Shown here piece after piece: positions 12,000-23,493 of a stretch of DNA of 64,000 bases. Numbering within the stretch: position 1 is the stretch's first letter; every line of letters starts with the position of its first letter. The position numbers and the translations under genes were made by a program. The notes under the pieces were generated by a model. It saw only the letters and a list, made by a program, of their open reading frames with translations, did not search any database and had not been told where the DNA came from. Origin of the DNA: Nematostella vectensis (taxonomy: Eukaryota > Cnidaria > Anthozoa > Actiniaria > Edwardsiidae); assembly GCF_932526225.1 (NCBI RefSeq), contig NC_064036.1, forward strand, positions 14,439,181-14,503,180, in the 5' to 3' direction.

Positions 12000-13345
12000 A
12001 GTAGGAGTCCCTCACTAGAGTTGTCCCTTGAATAGATGTGTCCCTTGAATAGAGGTGTCTCTTGTGGGTAGAGGTGTCCCTTGATAGAGGTGTCACTAGA
12101 ATAGAATGTCCATAAAATAGAGGTGCCCTTTGAATAGAAGTGTCCCTTCAATAGAGATGTCCATTGAATAAAGTTGTCCATAAAACAAAAGTGTTCCTTG
12201 AATATCATAGAGGTTCTATCTTGAGTTAAGGAGAGATAATGCCGTTGAATAGAGGTATTCTTTGAATAGAGGTGTCCCTTGTATAGACAGTGATCCTGAA
12301 TATAACGAGGATCATGACAACCATACGACAACAGAGACTGCAGAAAAGCACTGAATTCAATATCTTTTTTTCGTCACGAATCTCATCTTACTAAAAATAA
12401 TGCATTGTCTGCCTGGATAGAGGTGTCCTTCGAATAGAGGTGTAACTTGAATAGAGATGTTCATTGAATAAAGTTGTCCATAAAACAAAAGTATTCCTTG
12501 AGTTAAGGAGAGATATGCCATTGAATAGATGTATTCTTTGAATGGGGTGTCTCTTGAATAGAGGTGTCCCTTGAATAGAGGTTTCCCTTGAATAGAGGTA
12601 TCCCTTGTATAGAGGTGTCCCTTGAATAGAGGTTTCCTTTGAATAGAGGTGTAACTTGAATAGAGATGTTCATTGAATAAAGTTGTCCATAAAACAAAAG
12701 TATTCCTTGAGTTAAGGAGAGATATGCCATTGAATAGATGTATTCTTTGAATAGAGGTGTCAATTGCATAGAGGTTTCCTTTGAATAGAGGTGTCTCTTG
12801 AATAGAGATGTCCCTTGAATAGAAGTGTTACTTGTATAGAGGTGTTCCTTGAATAGAGGTGTCCCTTGAATAGAGGTGTCCCTTGAATAGAGGTGTCCCT
12901 TGAATAGAGGTGTCCCTTGAATAGAGGTTTCCGGTGTTCCTTGAATAGAGGTTTCCCTTGAATAGAGGTGTCCCTTGAATAGAGGTGTCCCTTGAATAGA
13001 GGTGTCATTTGAATAGAGGTGTCACTTGTATAGAGGTGTCCCTTGAATAGAGGTGTCCCTTGAAAAGAGGTTTCGTTTGAATAGAGGTGTCCCTTGAATA
13101 GAGGTTTCCCTTGAATAGAGGTGTCGCTTGAATAGAGGTGCCCCTTGAATAGAGGTGTCATTTGAATAGAGGTGTCACTTGTATAGAGGTGTCCCTTGTA
13201 TAGAGGTGTCTCTTGAATAGAGGTGTCCCTTGTATAGAGGTGTCCCTTGAATAGAGGTGTCATTTGAATAGAGGTGTCCCTTGAATAGAGGTGTCATTTG
13301 AATAGAGGTGTTCCTTGAATAGAAGTGTTCCTTGGAAAGAGGTTA
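12000..13345. repeat. 17-bp minisatellite (AATAGAGGTGTCCCTTG)
   Basis: Dozens of near-identical 17-bp units follow one another, with variants such as GTATAGAGGTGTCAC and TTTCC. A few higher-order blocks recur: the segment with CATAAAACAAAAGTATTCC appears around 12,180, 12,480 and 12,690. Because 17 is not a multiple of 3, the minus-strand open frames cycle through the three frames (FKGHLYSRDTSIQGTPL); they are not genes. The array ends about 250 bp left of the giant inverted repeat. Confidence 0.9.
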
Positions 13346-13660
13346 GAAAACATTAAAAACGAGAATGTCAGTTTTTGTGTTGTGGAATTCCACAAGTGTT
13401 CTATTCTCCATAATAATAAGCAAGAACAACCTGCGATCGGCGTATATTGCACGCTAGTCTCAGTTCCTTGTTTTCGGAGACAAAAAGGGACACCTTATGC
13501 CCGGTCTTCATTCCTTTAAGCTGGCGTTTGAAGAGCAAAACCGCCGAGAGTTTTTGCCGGTCTTCGTTGTCGTCGGGTTGTCATAATCCTCGTTATATTG
13601 GATCAATTGGACTTTAGGGCCACCAGGTATAAATAAAAGGTATCTGGTAAAGGTTATTAA

Positions 13661-14090
13661 TACCCGATGAATTTGGAGTAGGTTAAAAGCATAATACCCG
13701 GTAACATTTCATCGGGTAAAAGTTATTTCAAATATAAATACCCGGTAAAGCGTTATCAGGTTATCGGGTAAAACAAAATATAAATACCCGATGAAGCGTT
13801 ATCGGGTAAAAGTAAATATAAATACCCGATGAAGCGTTATCGGGTAAAACAAAATACAAATACCCGATAAAGCGTTATCAGGTTATCGGGTAAAACAAAA
13901 TATAAATACCCGATGAAGCGTTATCGGGTAAAAGTAAATATAAATACCCGATAAAGCGTTATCGGGTAAAACAAAATATAAATACCCGATAAAGCGTTAT
14001 CAGGTTATCGGGTAAAAGAAAATATAAATACCCGATAAAGCGTCATCGGGTAAAAGTAAATATAAATACCCGATGAAGCGTTATCGGGTA
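13661..14090. repeat. Outer left array of TACCCGATAA/TTATCGGGTA palindromes
   Basis: About ten copies of TACCCGATRAAGCGTTATCGGGTA-type units are separated by AAAACAAAATATAAA spacers. Each unit is a 10-bp inverted repeat around a 4-base loop (AGCG); some have an added CAGGTTATCGGG half-site. The array lies 60 bp inside the outer end of the 28-kb inverted repeat. Dense inverted sites just inside a terminus resemble transposase-binding subterminal repeats, but no protein is assigned to them. Confidence 0.85.
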
Positions 14091-14180
14091 AAAACAAAAT
14101 GCCTCTAACAAGGACGGATCCACAAGGACCATATCCCACCTGGATCCCCCCACCTCAACCATGAAAACTGGCGAACTTTC

Positions 14181-14390
14181 ACCCTATTAGTGTTCACCAC
14201 CACCGGAGGAATGGGCGAGGAATGTGAGAGGTACCATAGTAGGCTGGCCGAGCTAAACGCCGCAAAGAAAGGGGAGGATTACACCCTATTAGTGTTCACC
14301 ACCACCGGAGGAATGGGCGAGGAATGTGAGAGGTACCATAGTAGGCTGGCCGAGCTAAACGCCGCAAAGAAAGGGGATCAAGAACTGTGA
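14181..14390 (+). repeat. 102-bp direct duplication with a short open frame
   Basis: Two essentially identical 102-bp copies start at 14,181 and 14,283. Because 102 is divisible by 3, they form an open frame encoding a repeated 34-residue peptide with [20 protein letters not shown]. This looks like a scrap of a transposon-encoded protein (I vaguely recall [12 protein letters not shown] motifs in marine invertebrate repeat ORFs), but the family is not established. There is no sign of a full gene around it. The mirror copy is at 41,029-41,238. Confidence 0.5.
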
Positions 14391-15239
14391 AGAGGAACAT
14401 TAAAATGCATAAAAAAGGAGAGAAATCATTTATGAGCTCACCATTGTAAACATGGTGATGACAAAAAGAAGTGGCGAGAAAGAATCACCTTGGAAAATAC
14501 TTCTTTTTATACTGACTGATCCAGTAAGTTGGTTGTTGGTATACAAATTAGTTTTCCAAGTGGGCATGCTCTCCGGTGGGGGGGGGGGGGGCTCTCCAGA
14601 AAAGTAGACGGAGGAGATCGACCTGTCTTCTATGCTATCTCTTGGGGGGGGGGGGGGGGGGGTGTTTTAGGATTTTTTCCGATGCTGCTATCCTTTAGGG
14701 TGTCTCACAAAATAGTGGCCCTTCCGCTCGAAACGTATTCTACAATAAACCACAAGTCATCTGATCGGTTGATACTTCCGGCTTTATTGTCGGTAACATA
14801 GAATACAGGGTACGTCAGCGAATTAAAACGGGCATTGTTTTTAGGGTTAAAAATTCCTACCCAATGTGCTATCTCTTAGGGGTAAGAAGTTTTGTTTACC
14901 ACGCCCTTAATGCCCCTATCCCTTAGGGTAAAAACTGATTTTGCTCTCGAGCACATCCGTCTGTTTTTCTCGAAGTCCCTCTCCCGGGCATGCTCACCTA
15001 TTCCTAGGCACTTAACTACCCAAGAGTGGGTAGCAAATTCATAAGCTTTGTTAAATCTCCACCCATTCCATGCATAGATTTATCTTCCTTCGTTCATTGC
15101 TCTTCAAAACAGCTTTTATACAGAAAGATGGTCCTTCGTACCTCTAGCGCTTTCGCGGCAAACTTTTTGTTGATCATGCAAAAGGTTGTTTACAGAAAGG
15201 TATCGTGGACCCTTTCTGCAAAGATGCCAGTTAAGAGTT

Positions 15240-16944
15240 TCCCCAGACGGAGGTTGAGGCAGAACGGAAACGGAAGCGAAAGCACAAGAGGAATACACAG
15301 AAGCAAACAGAGTCGTCAAGCGAAGCATCAGAGCAGACAAGCGAAGCTACATAGAGACACTGGCAACAGAAGCAGAAGAAGCAGCTCACCAGGACAGCAC
15401 CAAGGACCTGTATTCCATCATCAAGAAAATATCGGGCAAGTTTGCCAAGCCAGAGAGGCCAGTAAAGGACAAGAATGGAGGAGTAATATCAGACGAAGAA
15501 GGACAGAAGAAGAGGTGGATCGAGCACTTCCAGGAGCTACTCAACAGGCCAGCTCCTGCAAACCCACCGGAGATACCGCCAGCTGACAGTGACCTGCCAA
15601 TCGAGTGCTGCGCACCCACGAAGGAAGAAATCTGCAGCGCCATCAAGCAATTGAAGAACGGCAAGCCTGCAGGACCCGACAGCATCCCGGCAGAAGCGCT
15701 GAAGGCTGACGTCGAGTCTAGATAACGCTGTTGTCCATCCCAGGGAAGGCGTTTAACCACATCCTGCTGAACAGAATGAAAGACGCCGTGGACCCGCATC
15801 TCCGTGACCAACAAGCCGGCTTCCGAAAGGAGAGATCGTGCACGGACCAGATCGCAACCCTGCGCATCATTCTGGAGCAGTCCCTGCAGTGGAACTCGCC
15901 CCTCTGCGTCAACTTTATCGACTATGAGAAGGCGTTTGACAGCGTTGACAGGCAGACCCTCCGGAGACTACTGAGACACTACGGAGTGTCAGAGAAAATA
16001 ACCAACATCATCAGGAAGTCATATGAAGGAATGACCTGCATAGTAGTGCATGGCAGACAGCCTTTGAAATAAGAACCGGAGTGAGGCAAGGCTGCTTACT
16101 CTCGCCCTTCCTGTTCCTGCTGGCCATAGACTGGATCATGAAGACGTCAACAGACCAGAAACGAAACGGTATTCAGTGGACACTTTGGAAGCAGCTGGAC
16201 TACCTCGACTTCGCCGATGACCTGGCTCTTCTCTCTCACACCCAGCAACAGATGCAGGAAAAGACTAACATTGTTGCGGACAACGCAGCCAGGCTGGGCC
16301 TCAACATCAACAGAGGGAAGAGCAAGGTGTTCAAGACAAACGCATCCAACGAGACACCCATCACAGTCCAAGGCGAGGCGCTGGAAGAGGTGGACACCTT
16401 CACCTACCTCGGCAGCATCCTGGACAATCAGGGAGGAACGGATGCCGACATCAGAACCCGTATTGGTAAAGCCCTAGCAGCGTTCCATCAACTAAAGAAC
16501 ATCTGGGGATCCAGCGAGATCAGCATCACCACCAAGATCAGGCTCTTCAACACCATCATAAAGCCAATACTACTCTACGGAGCCGAGACCTGGAGAAACA
16601 CCGTCACCACCATGAAGAAAATCCAGGTTTTCATCAACACCTGCCTGAGGAAGATCCTGAAGATCCGCTGGCCCGACAAGATCAGCAACGAGGAATTATG
16701 GCAGCGTACAAAGCAGCAGCCTGTTGATCAAGACGTCCTTCACAGACGCTGGCGATGGATTGGCCACACCCTTCCAAAGCCTGCAACCAACATCACAAGA
16801 CAATCCCTCACTTGGAATCCCAAAGGAAAGAGGAAGAGAGGGAGGCCTCGTAACACCTGGCGCCGAGATTTGGATGCAGACGCCAAGCATATGGGCAAGA
16901 CGTGGGGACAGCTGGAGAGACTGGTTAGACATTTAAGCACATGA
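15240..16944 (+). pseudogene. Decayed non-LTR retrotransposon (LINE) reverse transcriptase, left arm
   Basis: Three frames must be combined. From about 15,276 to the stop at 15,723 the sequence reads a linker with LKNGKPAGPDSIPAEAL, the start of the RT domain. From 15,723 to 16,072 it gives ITLLSIPGK, QQAGFRKERSCTDQ and FIDYEKAFDSVDR. From about 16,060 to 16,944 it gives RTGVRQGCLLSPFLF and the catalytic box FADDLALL, then the thumb and C-terminal region with WIGHTLPKPA and KRKRGRPRNTWRRDL. The jump from ADVES to ITLLS suggests loss of roughly 50 residues, there is a frameshift near 16,065, and the C-terminus ends abnormally. The endonuclease domain is absent, so the copy is 5'-truncated and dead. 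The clade was not determined. Confidence 0.8.
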
Positions 16945-19052
16945 ATTATTGCCCGTATAACCCATCGGGGCGATTTTCCTAAGCATCCGCTCAAGCGCCC
17001 CAAAAAATATTCGTAGCACAACAAGTTTAACTCCACATGTTTCCCATCAGAACCATTTTATCCCCAGCAACCGAGGGGTCTAACACTCTTGGTTTAGAAA
17101 TCTAAGGGTCGTGTCATTATTTAGCGGGTGGTAGTGGGGGGGGGGGGGGGGGCTATGATTTTTGCAAAAAAATATGCGAAAAAAAGGTCCTCCCATTGGA
17201 CACGCCCCTCCCCCAGCCATAGGGTAAAAAAATAGGACCCCATACAAAAGCATCCCACACAAATGTGTGTGTGTGTGAATGGGTTTAGCCGTATTTATCA
17301 CAGATCAGACGCTGTGGCATTGTATGTAATAAATAGAGTTATTGTATTGGAATTTGTAGCTTTTAAGAGACACGTTTTTTAAATAAATTCATTTGCTGGA
17401 AACCCTTTATTAAGCTTAGAATTGCATGTAAGTTCTTTAAGCTTTCCCTTAGTCCATTGCAGCAATCCCTTGGAGCTCATTTCGGAACTGCTCGCAATCG
17501 TTTCGTGTCCTGGGGTAAGTTTTAAGGGGTTTGAGGTGGGGGGGGGGGGGGGTTAAGGTGTGCACCAGTGCCCTACCCCTTGCTCCGCCCCTGCAAAAAA
17601 ATCGGATGTTGTCTATCATAACCTATCTTCTCCTCTTAACTTCCCTGCTTAGTGGCCCCATATCTGCTCTTTTTACGACTTCCTCAACAAATGTTGAGTA
17701 TTTAAGTTGGAAAACGTCCAGCATTTTCTCCCTTAATCATCTTTCAGGTCTCACAAAACTGAGAGTACCGGTGCCTTATATACCGTCGTCTATGGATTTT
17801 TTTCAAGCTACATATTCTTGTTACTATAGCGCATACACCCCTTGCCTATTATATATTTTTAGGTCTTTTACTCCAACAAAGACTACATATAAAGACCAAC
17901 ATCATTAACTTTTTATCCATATTCCTTTTGCACTTGTTTTCCTTGTATTCCTTTTGCACTTGTCTTTTGTACAAATAACGGCCCACCCGAGTACGGCAAA
18001 TCCTACAGGACCCACAATGCTGGACAAAACTGTTGTCGCCTTTTTTGATTTTCCACTGCATAGGGGTTTCAATGTTACCCACTCCTCCTGCCCGCTTCTC
18101 CCCCCTCCCCCCAGTACAATGTTGTCCAATTCGGGGTGTAAATCTTAGGAATTCAGCATGGTTACATCCAACATTAGAAAGGGGGAAGGGAGGTTTCACT
18201 GACATGATCATGCACTGATCATGCACTCTTGGTGACACTTGATGTTTTCCCGCTTTTTTTCCAAGCTTGTACCACTTCGTGAAGGGGGCTTGTATAAAGT
18301 GGACCTTTCTGCTGTCTCCACTCATTATCGACATCGCGGCGCGTTATTTACAATATGCACCATCTTCGGAGGGGCTGTAGGCCATCCATGGGTATTCTTG
18401 AAGGTAGCGCCTCTGAATGCCTCGTTCACAACCGTGGATTTATCGGGTTGAAAAAACGGGCTGGGGGGCGCGGCGCGGGTTATTCCCGCTTGTACGAAAC
18501 CCCCCAGTCCGGACGCGCCCGGCCTTCATACACAGTTGCCCCAGTTGTTTATGTACGTGAACCCCTATCTGCTTCCCCAGACGGTATACCCCAGGCCACG
18601 GAAAACGGGATGGGGGGCGCGGCGAGCCGAACGGCGGGCGCCAGTCGGGTTTCACTGACACCCCCCAGTCCCCCCCTCCCCCCATTCGCGACAGTAATTT
18701 GTTTAATGATTATAACGCAGTATGTTGTTGCTTCTGTTTACAAAACAATCTAGATTTATCGGACAGTACCATCTTACCATGTACATAACTGACAAACACT
18801 GAATATGCCTCACCATGTTGTATTATCATTATAATGTTTCACTATACATTTCGTACATTTGGTAGAAATAAAATAAAAAAATATATAATATTTATGCTGG
18901 CCATTTTTGTATTAAAAAGTATGAGACTGGTGGACGCCACCTGAATGTATAAAGTGGTATCCTTTTCTAGTACAGATAGAGGGAGAATACTAACCGCTTG
19001 AACAATGCTATTTTATGTTAAACAAGAGTGTTTCAAACAAAAATAAGATGAT
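16945..19052. other. Non-coding stretch with homopolymer G/C tracts and GC-rich direct repeat
   Basis: No convincing gene. Long G or C runs sit near 17,138 and 17,538. Around 18,449-18,690 a GC-rich block (ACGGGCTGGGGGGCGCGGCG, then ACGGGATGGGGGGCGCGGCG, about 150 bp apart) ends in CCCCCCAGTCC runs. A minus-strand 161-codon frame at 17,849-18,334 is intact in both arms but has no recognised domain. The rest is AT-rich and silent. Mirror: about 36,370-38,474. Confidence 0.45.
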
Positions 19053-19690
19053 ACTGGACGAAATAAGGAATTTAAATAAATTCAAGACAAATACGAAATG
19101 TAACTTAAATTAAATAGTATTTCTAAGTTACATTTAAGTGGGGCACTTATAGTCAGTATCATTTTTAAGTAGGAATAAGCTTTAATTTCATTATACTAGT
19201 TGGACTTAGAAAAAATGTTTTTGGTATTAGAATCGAGTAGTTTACTAAAAGTGGTTTGAGTTTCTAAACATCACATTTTTTAGGCAAATGTCAGGAGGCA
19301 TTCGGGATTTTCTGTTTCCTTTAACCAAGTGTTTTGTACTTGTGGGATATAGAACAACGATGCTAAATTGTTATTCGCATTATCATAGGATAACTTAGCA
19401 AGGGCGTAGCCAGGGGGGTGGCCCGCCCCACACCCCCCCCCCTTCTAGCAGCCAGAAATGCGGTAAATGTAAAATACAGGAGAAAATTTCTTGAAAGGAC
19501 CTTTTGGGTCCTGGCTACGCCGCTGCTTACTGGACGAAATAAGGAATTTAAATAAATTCAAGACAAATACGAAATGTAACTTAAATTAAATAGTATTTCT
19601 AAGTTAAATTTAAGTGGGGCACTTATAGTCAGTAGCATTTTTAAGTAGAAATAAATTTAAATTTCATTATACTAGTTGGACTTGGTATTA
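19053..19690. repeat. Direct repeat of about 155 bp flanking a small MITE
   Basis: The block starting ACTGGACGAAATAAGG at 19,053 recurs at 19,529 (offset 476) with a few substitutions and runs to the ACTAGTTGGACTT motif. The second copy begins immediately after the MITE at 19,399-19,525. Mirror copies lie in the right arm between about 35,730 and 36,367. Confidence 0.75.
19399..19525. mobile_element. 127-bp MITE with GGCGTAGCCAGG terminal inverted repeats, left arm
   Basis: The left end is CAAGGGCGTAGCCAGG and the right end CCTGGCTACGCCGCTG, a 16-bp inverted repeat with two mismatches. CTTA flanks both sides and may be part of a target duplication. A C tract lies inside. Such GGCGTAGCCAGG ends are common on small non-autonomous hAT-type elements in animals (from memory). 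The mirror copy at 35,889-36,019 differs only in homopolymer length. Confidence 0.65.
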
Positions 19691-21482
19691 GAATAGAGTA
19701 GTTTAGGGACGAGGTCAAAACAATTCTCCAAACTAGGGACCTGACCTTTAAAAAAAGGTGGATGGGTGGCGGGTGATACCCCCCCCCCTCCCCTCACATG
19801 GTGACGAGGAATCATCCAAGCTAGGGACCCGGCTTTTAAAATAGGTTGCTAGTGGCGGGTGATACCCCCCCCCCCCACACACACACACACACAACTACAG
19901 TGGCGGCGGGCTATATACCCCCCCCCCCCCCCCCCCCTTCCACACACACACACAGTTGTTGCAACATACACTTGATACACTGCCTATGCAAGCCAATCAC
20001 AATCCGTATATTTGGGTCGCGACCGTTTCATGGTATATAGTATCCTTTTGCAGTACTAGGTTTTGTAAGTCGTTGTGGCCTTTAGACTTCATGGAAATAC
20101 GCGACACGGCCCAAATTACAGATATTTCCAGCTGTGCTTCAAGACATCTACTGTAGATTTTCTGTTAAGATTCCCAAAGGACTTCTAAAGCAAACACAAA
20201 TAAAACAGCCTAACAGACATATGCAGTAGCAGACCACTCTGCGGCAACTCTTATCGGCAATAATATCGCTTTTGCATTGCCAGGCATAATCCGTGGTTTC
20301 CTGATAGCAAAAGCTTAATTTCTTTATATTTTACTGGGCTGGCGTTCGCAAGGCCCACTTATATAGAATGATCTAGAGAAATTACCCTTCACTTTGTGAC
20401 TGTATAATAATCGATTATCATATATCTACAGTGACTCAAGAAACTTGATTACGCACTAAACTAGTCACATCCTATTTTCTAAAAGCCAATTAAAGAAATC
20501 TAAGGCCGCTCCTAGCCTCCTCCCTCTCTGCAGGCATCTCTAGGTCTAGGTGCTGGAAAATTCAAAACTTAACAAATAGAGAATCTAAGGGTATGGGCAA
20601 AGAAAGTAGCTGTTATTTACTTATTCTTTTTGAATGAACAATACTGACACAATTTCGATCCGAGATTGGTTCCCATATCGTTTCGTGATAACTGAAATTA
20701 ATTGTTAGTTAGATAATGGAAAACCACAGTAGAAACAGTACATGATTTTCAACATTATCTACATGTGCCTGGGAAGCCATTCAAGATTTCAGTACTGGGT
20801 TAATTCATTGTTACTGTTAACTCATCCATATTCAATAGGTGATTCGACCAATCGGATGCCCCTTTGTAGACACGTGAGTAGGCTTTTACATAGGCAAGTC
20901 CCCACCGATATAACTGTGTAGTAAAATCCTTACGTGTCCGAATCAGTTTCTCTAAATCAATAACAAACAGCGCTATGCTGTTCTTTTGCCGGATCCTTAT
21001 TTTCTCTTACTATTTGCCATTTCGTGTAATTTCTGATCGACTTACACAGTCTTCCAAAGTATTTTTGGTCTTCAGTGTCTGGAGTTTGGCGGTATAAACT
21101 GCGACTTCGGAGGCATGTTTTTGTGAACTCAACAGCGCTGGAGGAATGCCTGAATTTATTTAATTTCAACAAAATTTGTTTCATTGTCTACTCTGTGTCT
21201 ACTGTAGTTATCTGGATTCCCAGGAACGCAACATGCATACTTTCGACTTTTCATCTAATCAATGAAGTACTATTTTAGGCATTGAGTGCTCTTGAGTATA
21301 TTTTTAATTCACTGATGGACAAGCTTTGACTCCCTGATGAACATAGACTTTGTGTTTCCACCTCAATTGGTCAAAGCGCCTATTGAAATTGGATGAGTTA
21401 ATCGTAACAGTGAAACTGGACCACTGGACTTAGCACCGAATTCTTGAAATGGCTACCCAGTCGCACGTAACATTCGCATGAC

Positions 21483-21522
21483 GTGTTTTATCGGGTACGA
21501 AATTTTATACCCGATAAAACAC
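21483..21522. repeat. Isolated 15-bp-arm hairpin with the TTATCGGGTA motif, left arm
   Basis: GTGTTTTATCGGGTA and TACCCGATAAAACAC form perfect 15-bp arms around a 10-base loop. The motif equals the unit of the terminal arrays of the 28-kb inverted repeat but stands alone inside the older palindrome. Mirror: 33,894-33,933. Confidence 0.85.
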
Positions 21523-21878
21523 TGCTACTACTGCTCGTGTTTTAAATAGTACATCGATACTAAATGAAGGGAAAATTCTTGCTGAACATTCTATTTATTG
21601 TGTATTAGCCTTACAAACAATAGCCATCAGCGGAAAATAAAGAAAACCACGGATTATGCCTGGCAAAACTCAAAAGCGATAATTGCCGATAAGAGTTGCC
21701 GCAGAGTGGTCGCTGGGAAATCTTTACATAAAATCTACAGTAGATATCTTAAAGCGCAGCTGATAATATCTGTAATTTGTACGGAGCCCGGGAAGGGACA
21801 TTTGAAAAACCTACTGCAATTTTATTTCGTGCGGTATACTTTTCGCGTCGTGAGGACTAGTTTTCAATTTTGCGTGTC

Positions 21879-22184
21879 TTTTTTTTTTTTCGTGAGTTTA
21901 TAATTTTTTTCGTGAGTTTGAATTTTTTTCGTGAGTTTTATTTTTTTCGTGAGTTTTATTTTTTTTTCGTGAGTTTTATTTTTTTTCGTGAGTTTTAATT
22001 TTTTTCGTGAGTTTTATTTTTTTCGTGAATTTTATTTTTTTCGTGAGTTTTATTTTTTTTCGTGAGTTTTATTTTTTTCGTGAGTTTTAATTTTTTTCGT
22101 GAGTTTTATTTTTTTCGTGAGTTTATTATTTTTTTTCGTGAGTTTTAATTTTTTTCGTGAGTTTTATTTTTTTCGTGAGTTTAA
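21879..22184. repeat. Subterminal CGTGAGTTTTATTTTTTT tandem array, left TIR, left arm
   Basis: About 17 copies of a 16-18 bp unit, CGTGAG plus a T-rich spacer, directly follow the terminal inverted repeat of the nested transposon. The same array is inverted at the other end (24,763-25,031). Placement at both ends in opposite orientation suggests transposase-binding sites. Confidence 0.85.
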
Positions 22185-23493
22185 TTTGACATTAATGAAA
22201 GATGTTGCGGGGATGCCTTTGTCGATGAAGCAGTGACAAATTCATTTGGTTACCTCAAAGGACATCTTAATCGTGACCACGTTACAGTTATGGAAGTATA
22301 ACCATGTTACAGTTGGAAGGATACATATGTTTTTGACTCACGGTCCATAAGTTGTTGTGTTGAGATCGCCATAGTGGGTCTTTGATTGTCGATAAACGAG
22401 GGCATTCTTATTGCCTGAACTATGTTTCAGTATATCATTTATGAAAAATACCAACCAGTTGAATTTAAGGTGGTTTGTGGGTAATTATTTCAGAAATGCA
22501 GCTTTGAAATAATTATCCGCGGGCCACTTTAAGGTAAGAACACTGTATCAAAAAAACGCTTTTCCATTGGTACTATGTTACGTAGCATTCGTCAATGTTT
22601 TGTTTTCTGAAAGATATGCAGCATTATTTTGTATGTTTGTGAGGTAAATAAAATCATAGCATACTTCCAAATTTAGTCGGATTTCTTGTGAGAGTGTTAA
22701 CACTTTATTTTCATTTGCATGAATATTAAAAATCAGCAAGCGTAGTGGGCCTACAAGGTATTGTTCTGGATTGAATCGTAATTAGAAAGTTTCACGTTCG
22801 CCGTCTGAATTCTTTATGAGCGCAATTAGGAGAGAGGCTAAGGGAAAAGGTAAAAAGAGGTACCCTCAGGCTAGACCCAATTCAGGGAGGGTTGGGGGGT
22901 GGGGATTGACAGCAGCCTACCACCTAGAATTAGAAAAAATATATTAAATATTCAAATACAAATTTTGAATATTTTAAAAAGCTCTTAGTTATGAAACTAA
23001 ATTCGACGAGAACCACATCAAACAATTCCCATCATTTTATCTAATGCTCTCAGATTTTACACAGCACTTTTAGAAAAAAAAAAGTAAGGTGTTCAAAATC
23101 AGAGGGGGTGTGGGGTATCAGACGGTGACCGTCATCTCCTTCATCCAAATTGCAAGTGTTTTAATCTGCTCCCTAATATGCTTCGTTCCACACAAGAATT
23201 TTAAGAAACAAACGCTGCGTTTCCATGTGGTAACAACATTTATTTTAGTAAGAACAAAATCGCGTTAAGCTTGTCTTACATTTTTCCTAACACAATCAGA
23301 ACCACGTGTAAAAACTTTTGGGTTCAACTGGGACGCAAATACCGACAAAATGTAATGGAATATCTTCTATTAGTAAAACGAAGTGGCCTACTTAAGTGAA
23401 GAAAGAATAGTCTATTTCCATAGGCTGCGGTAACAATGTACAACAAATTACTCGCGTCTGTGCGGAATGATTTAAACTGGAAAACAGAAGAAG

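Noticed and set aside
12503..13263. Minus-strand frames of 88 and 167 codons (FKGHLYSRDTSIQ type)
   Set aside because: Generated by the 17-bp minisatellite cycling through three frames.
15026..15586. 186-codon frame with Arg/Ser-rich C-terminus
   Set aside because: Out-of-frame reading of the LINE fragment; the true frame gives LKNGKPAGPDSIPAEAL.
17849..18334. 161-codon minus-strand frame, intact also at 37,084-37,569, with a CGSCRIC pair
   Set aside because: No recognised domain, G/C-tract-derived composition, no splice or promoter signs; preservation in both arms only reflects recent duplication.
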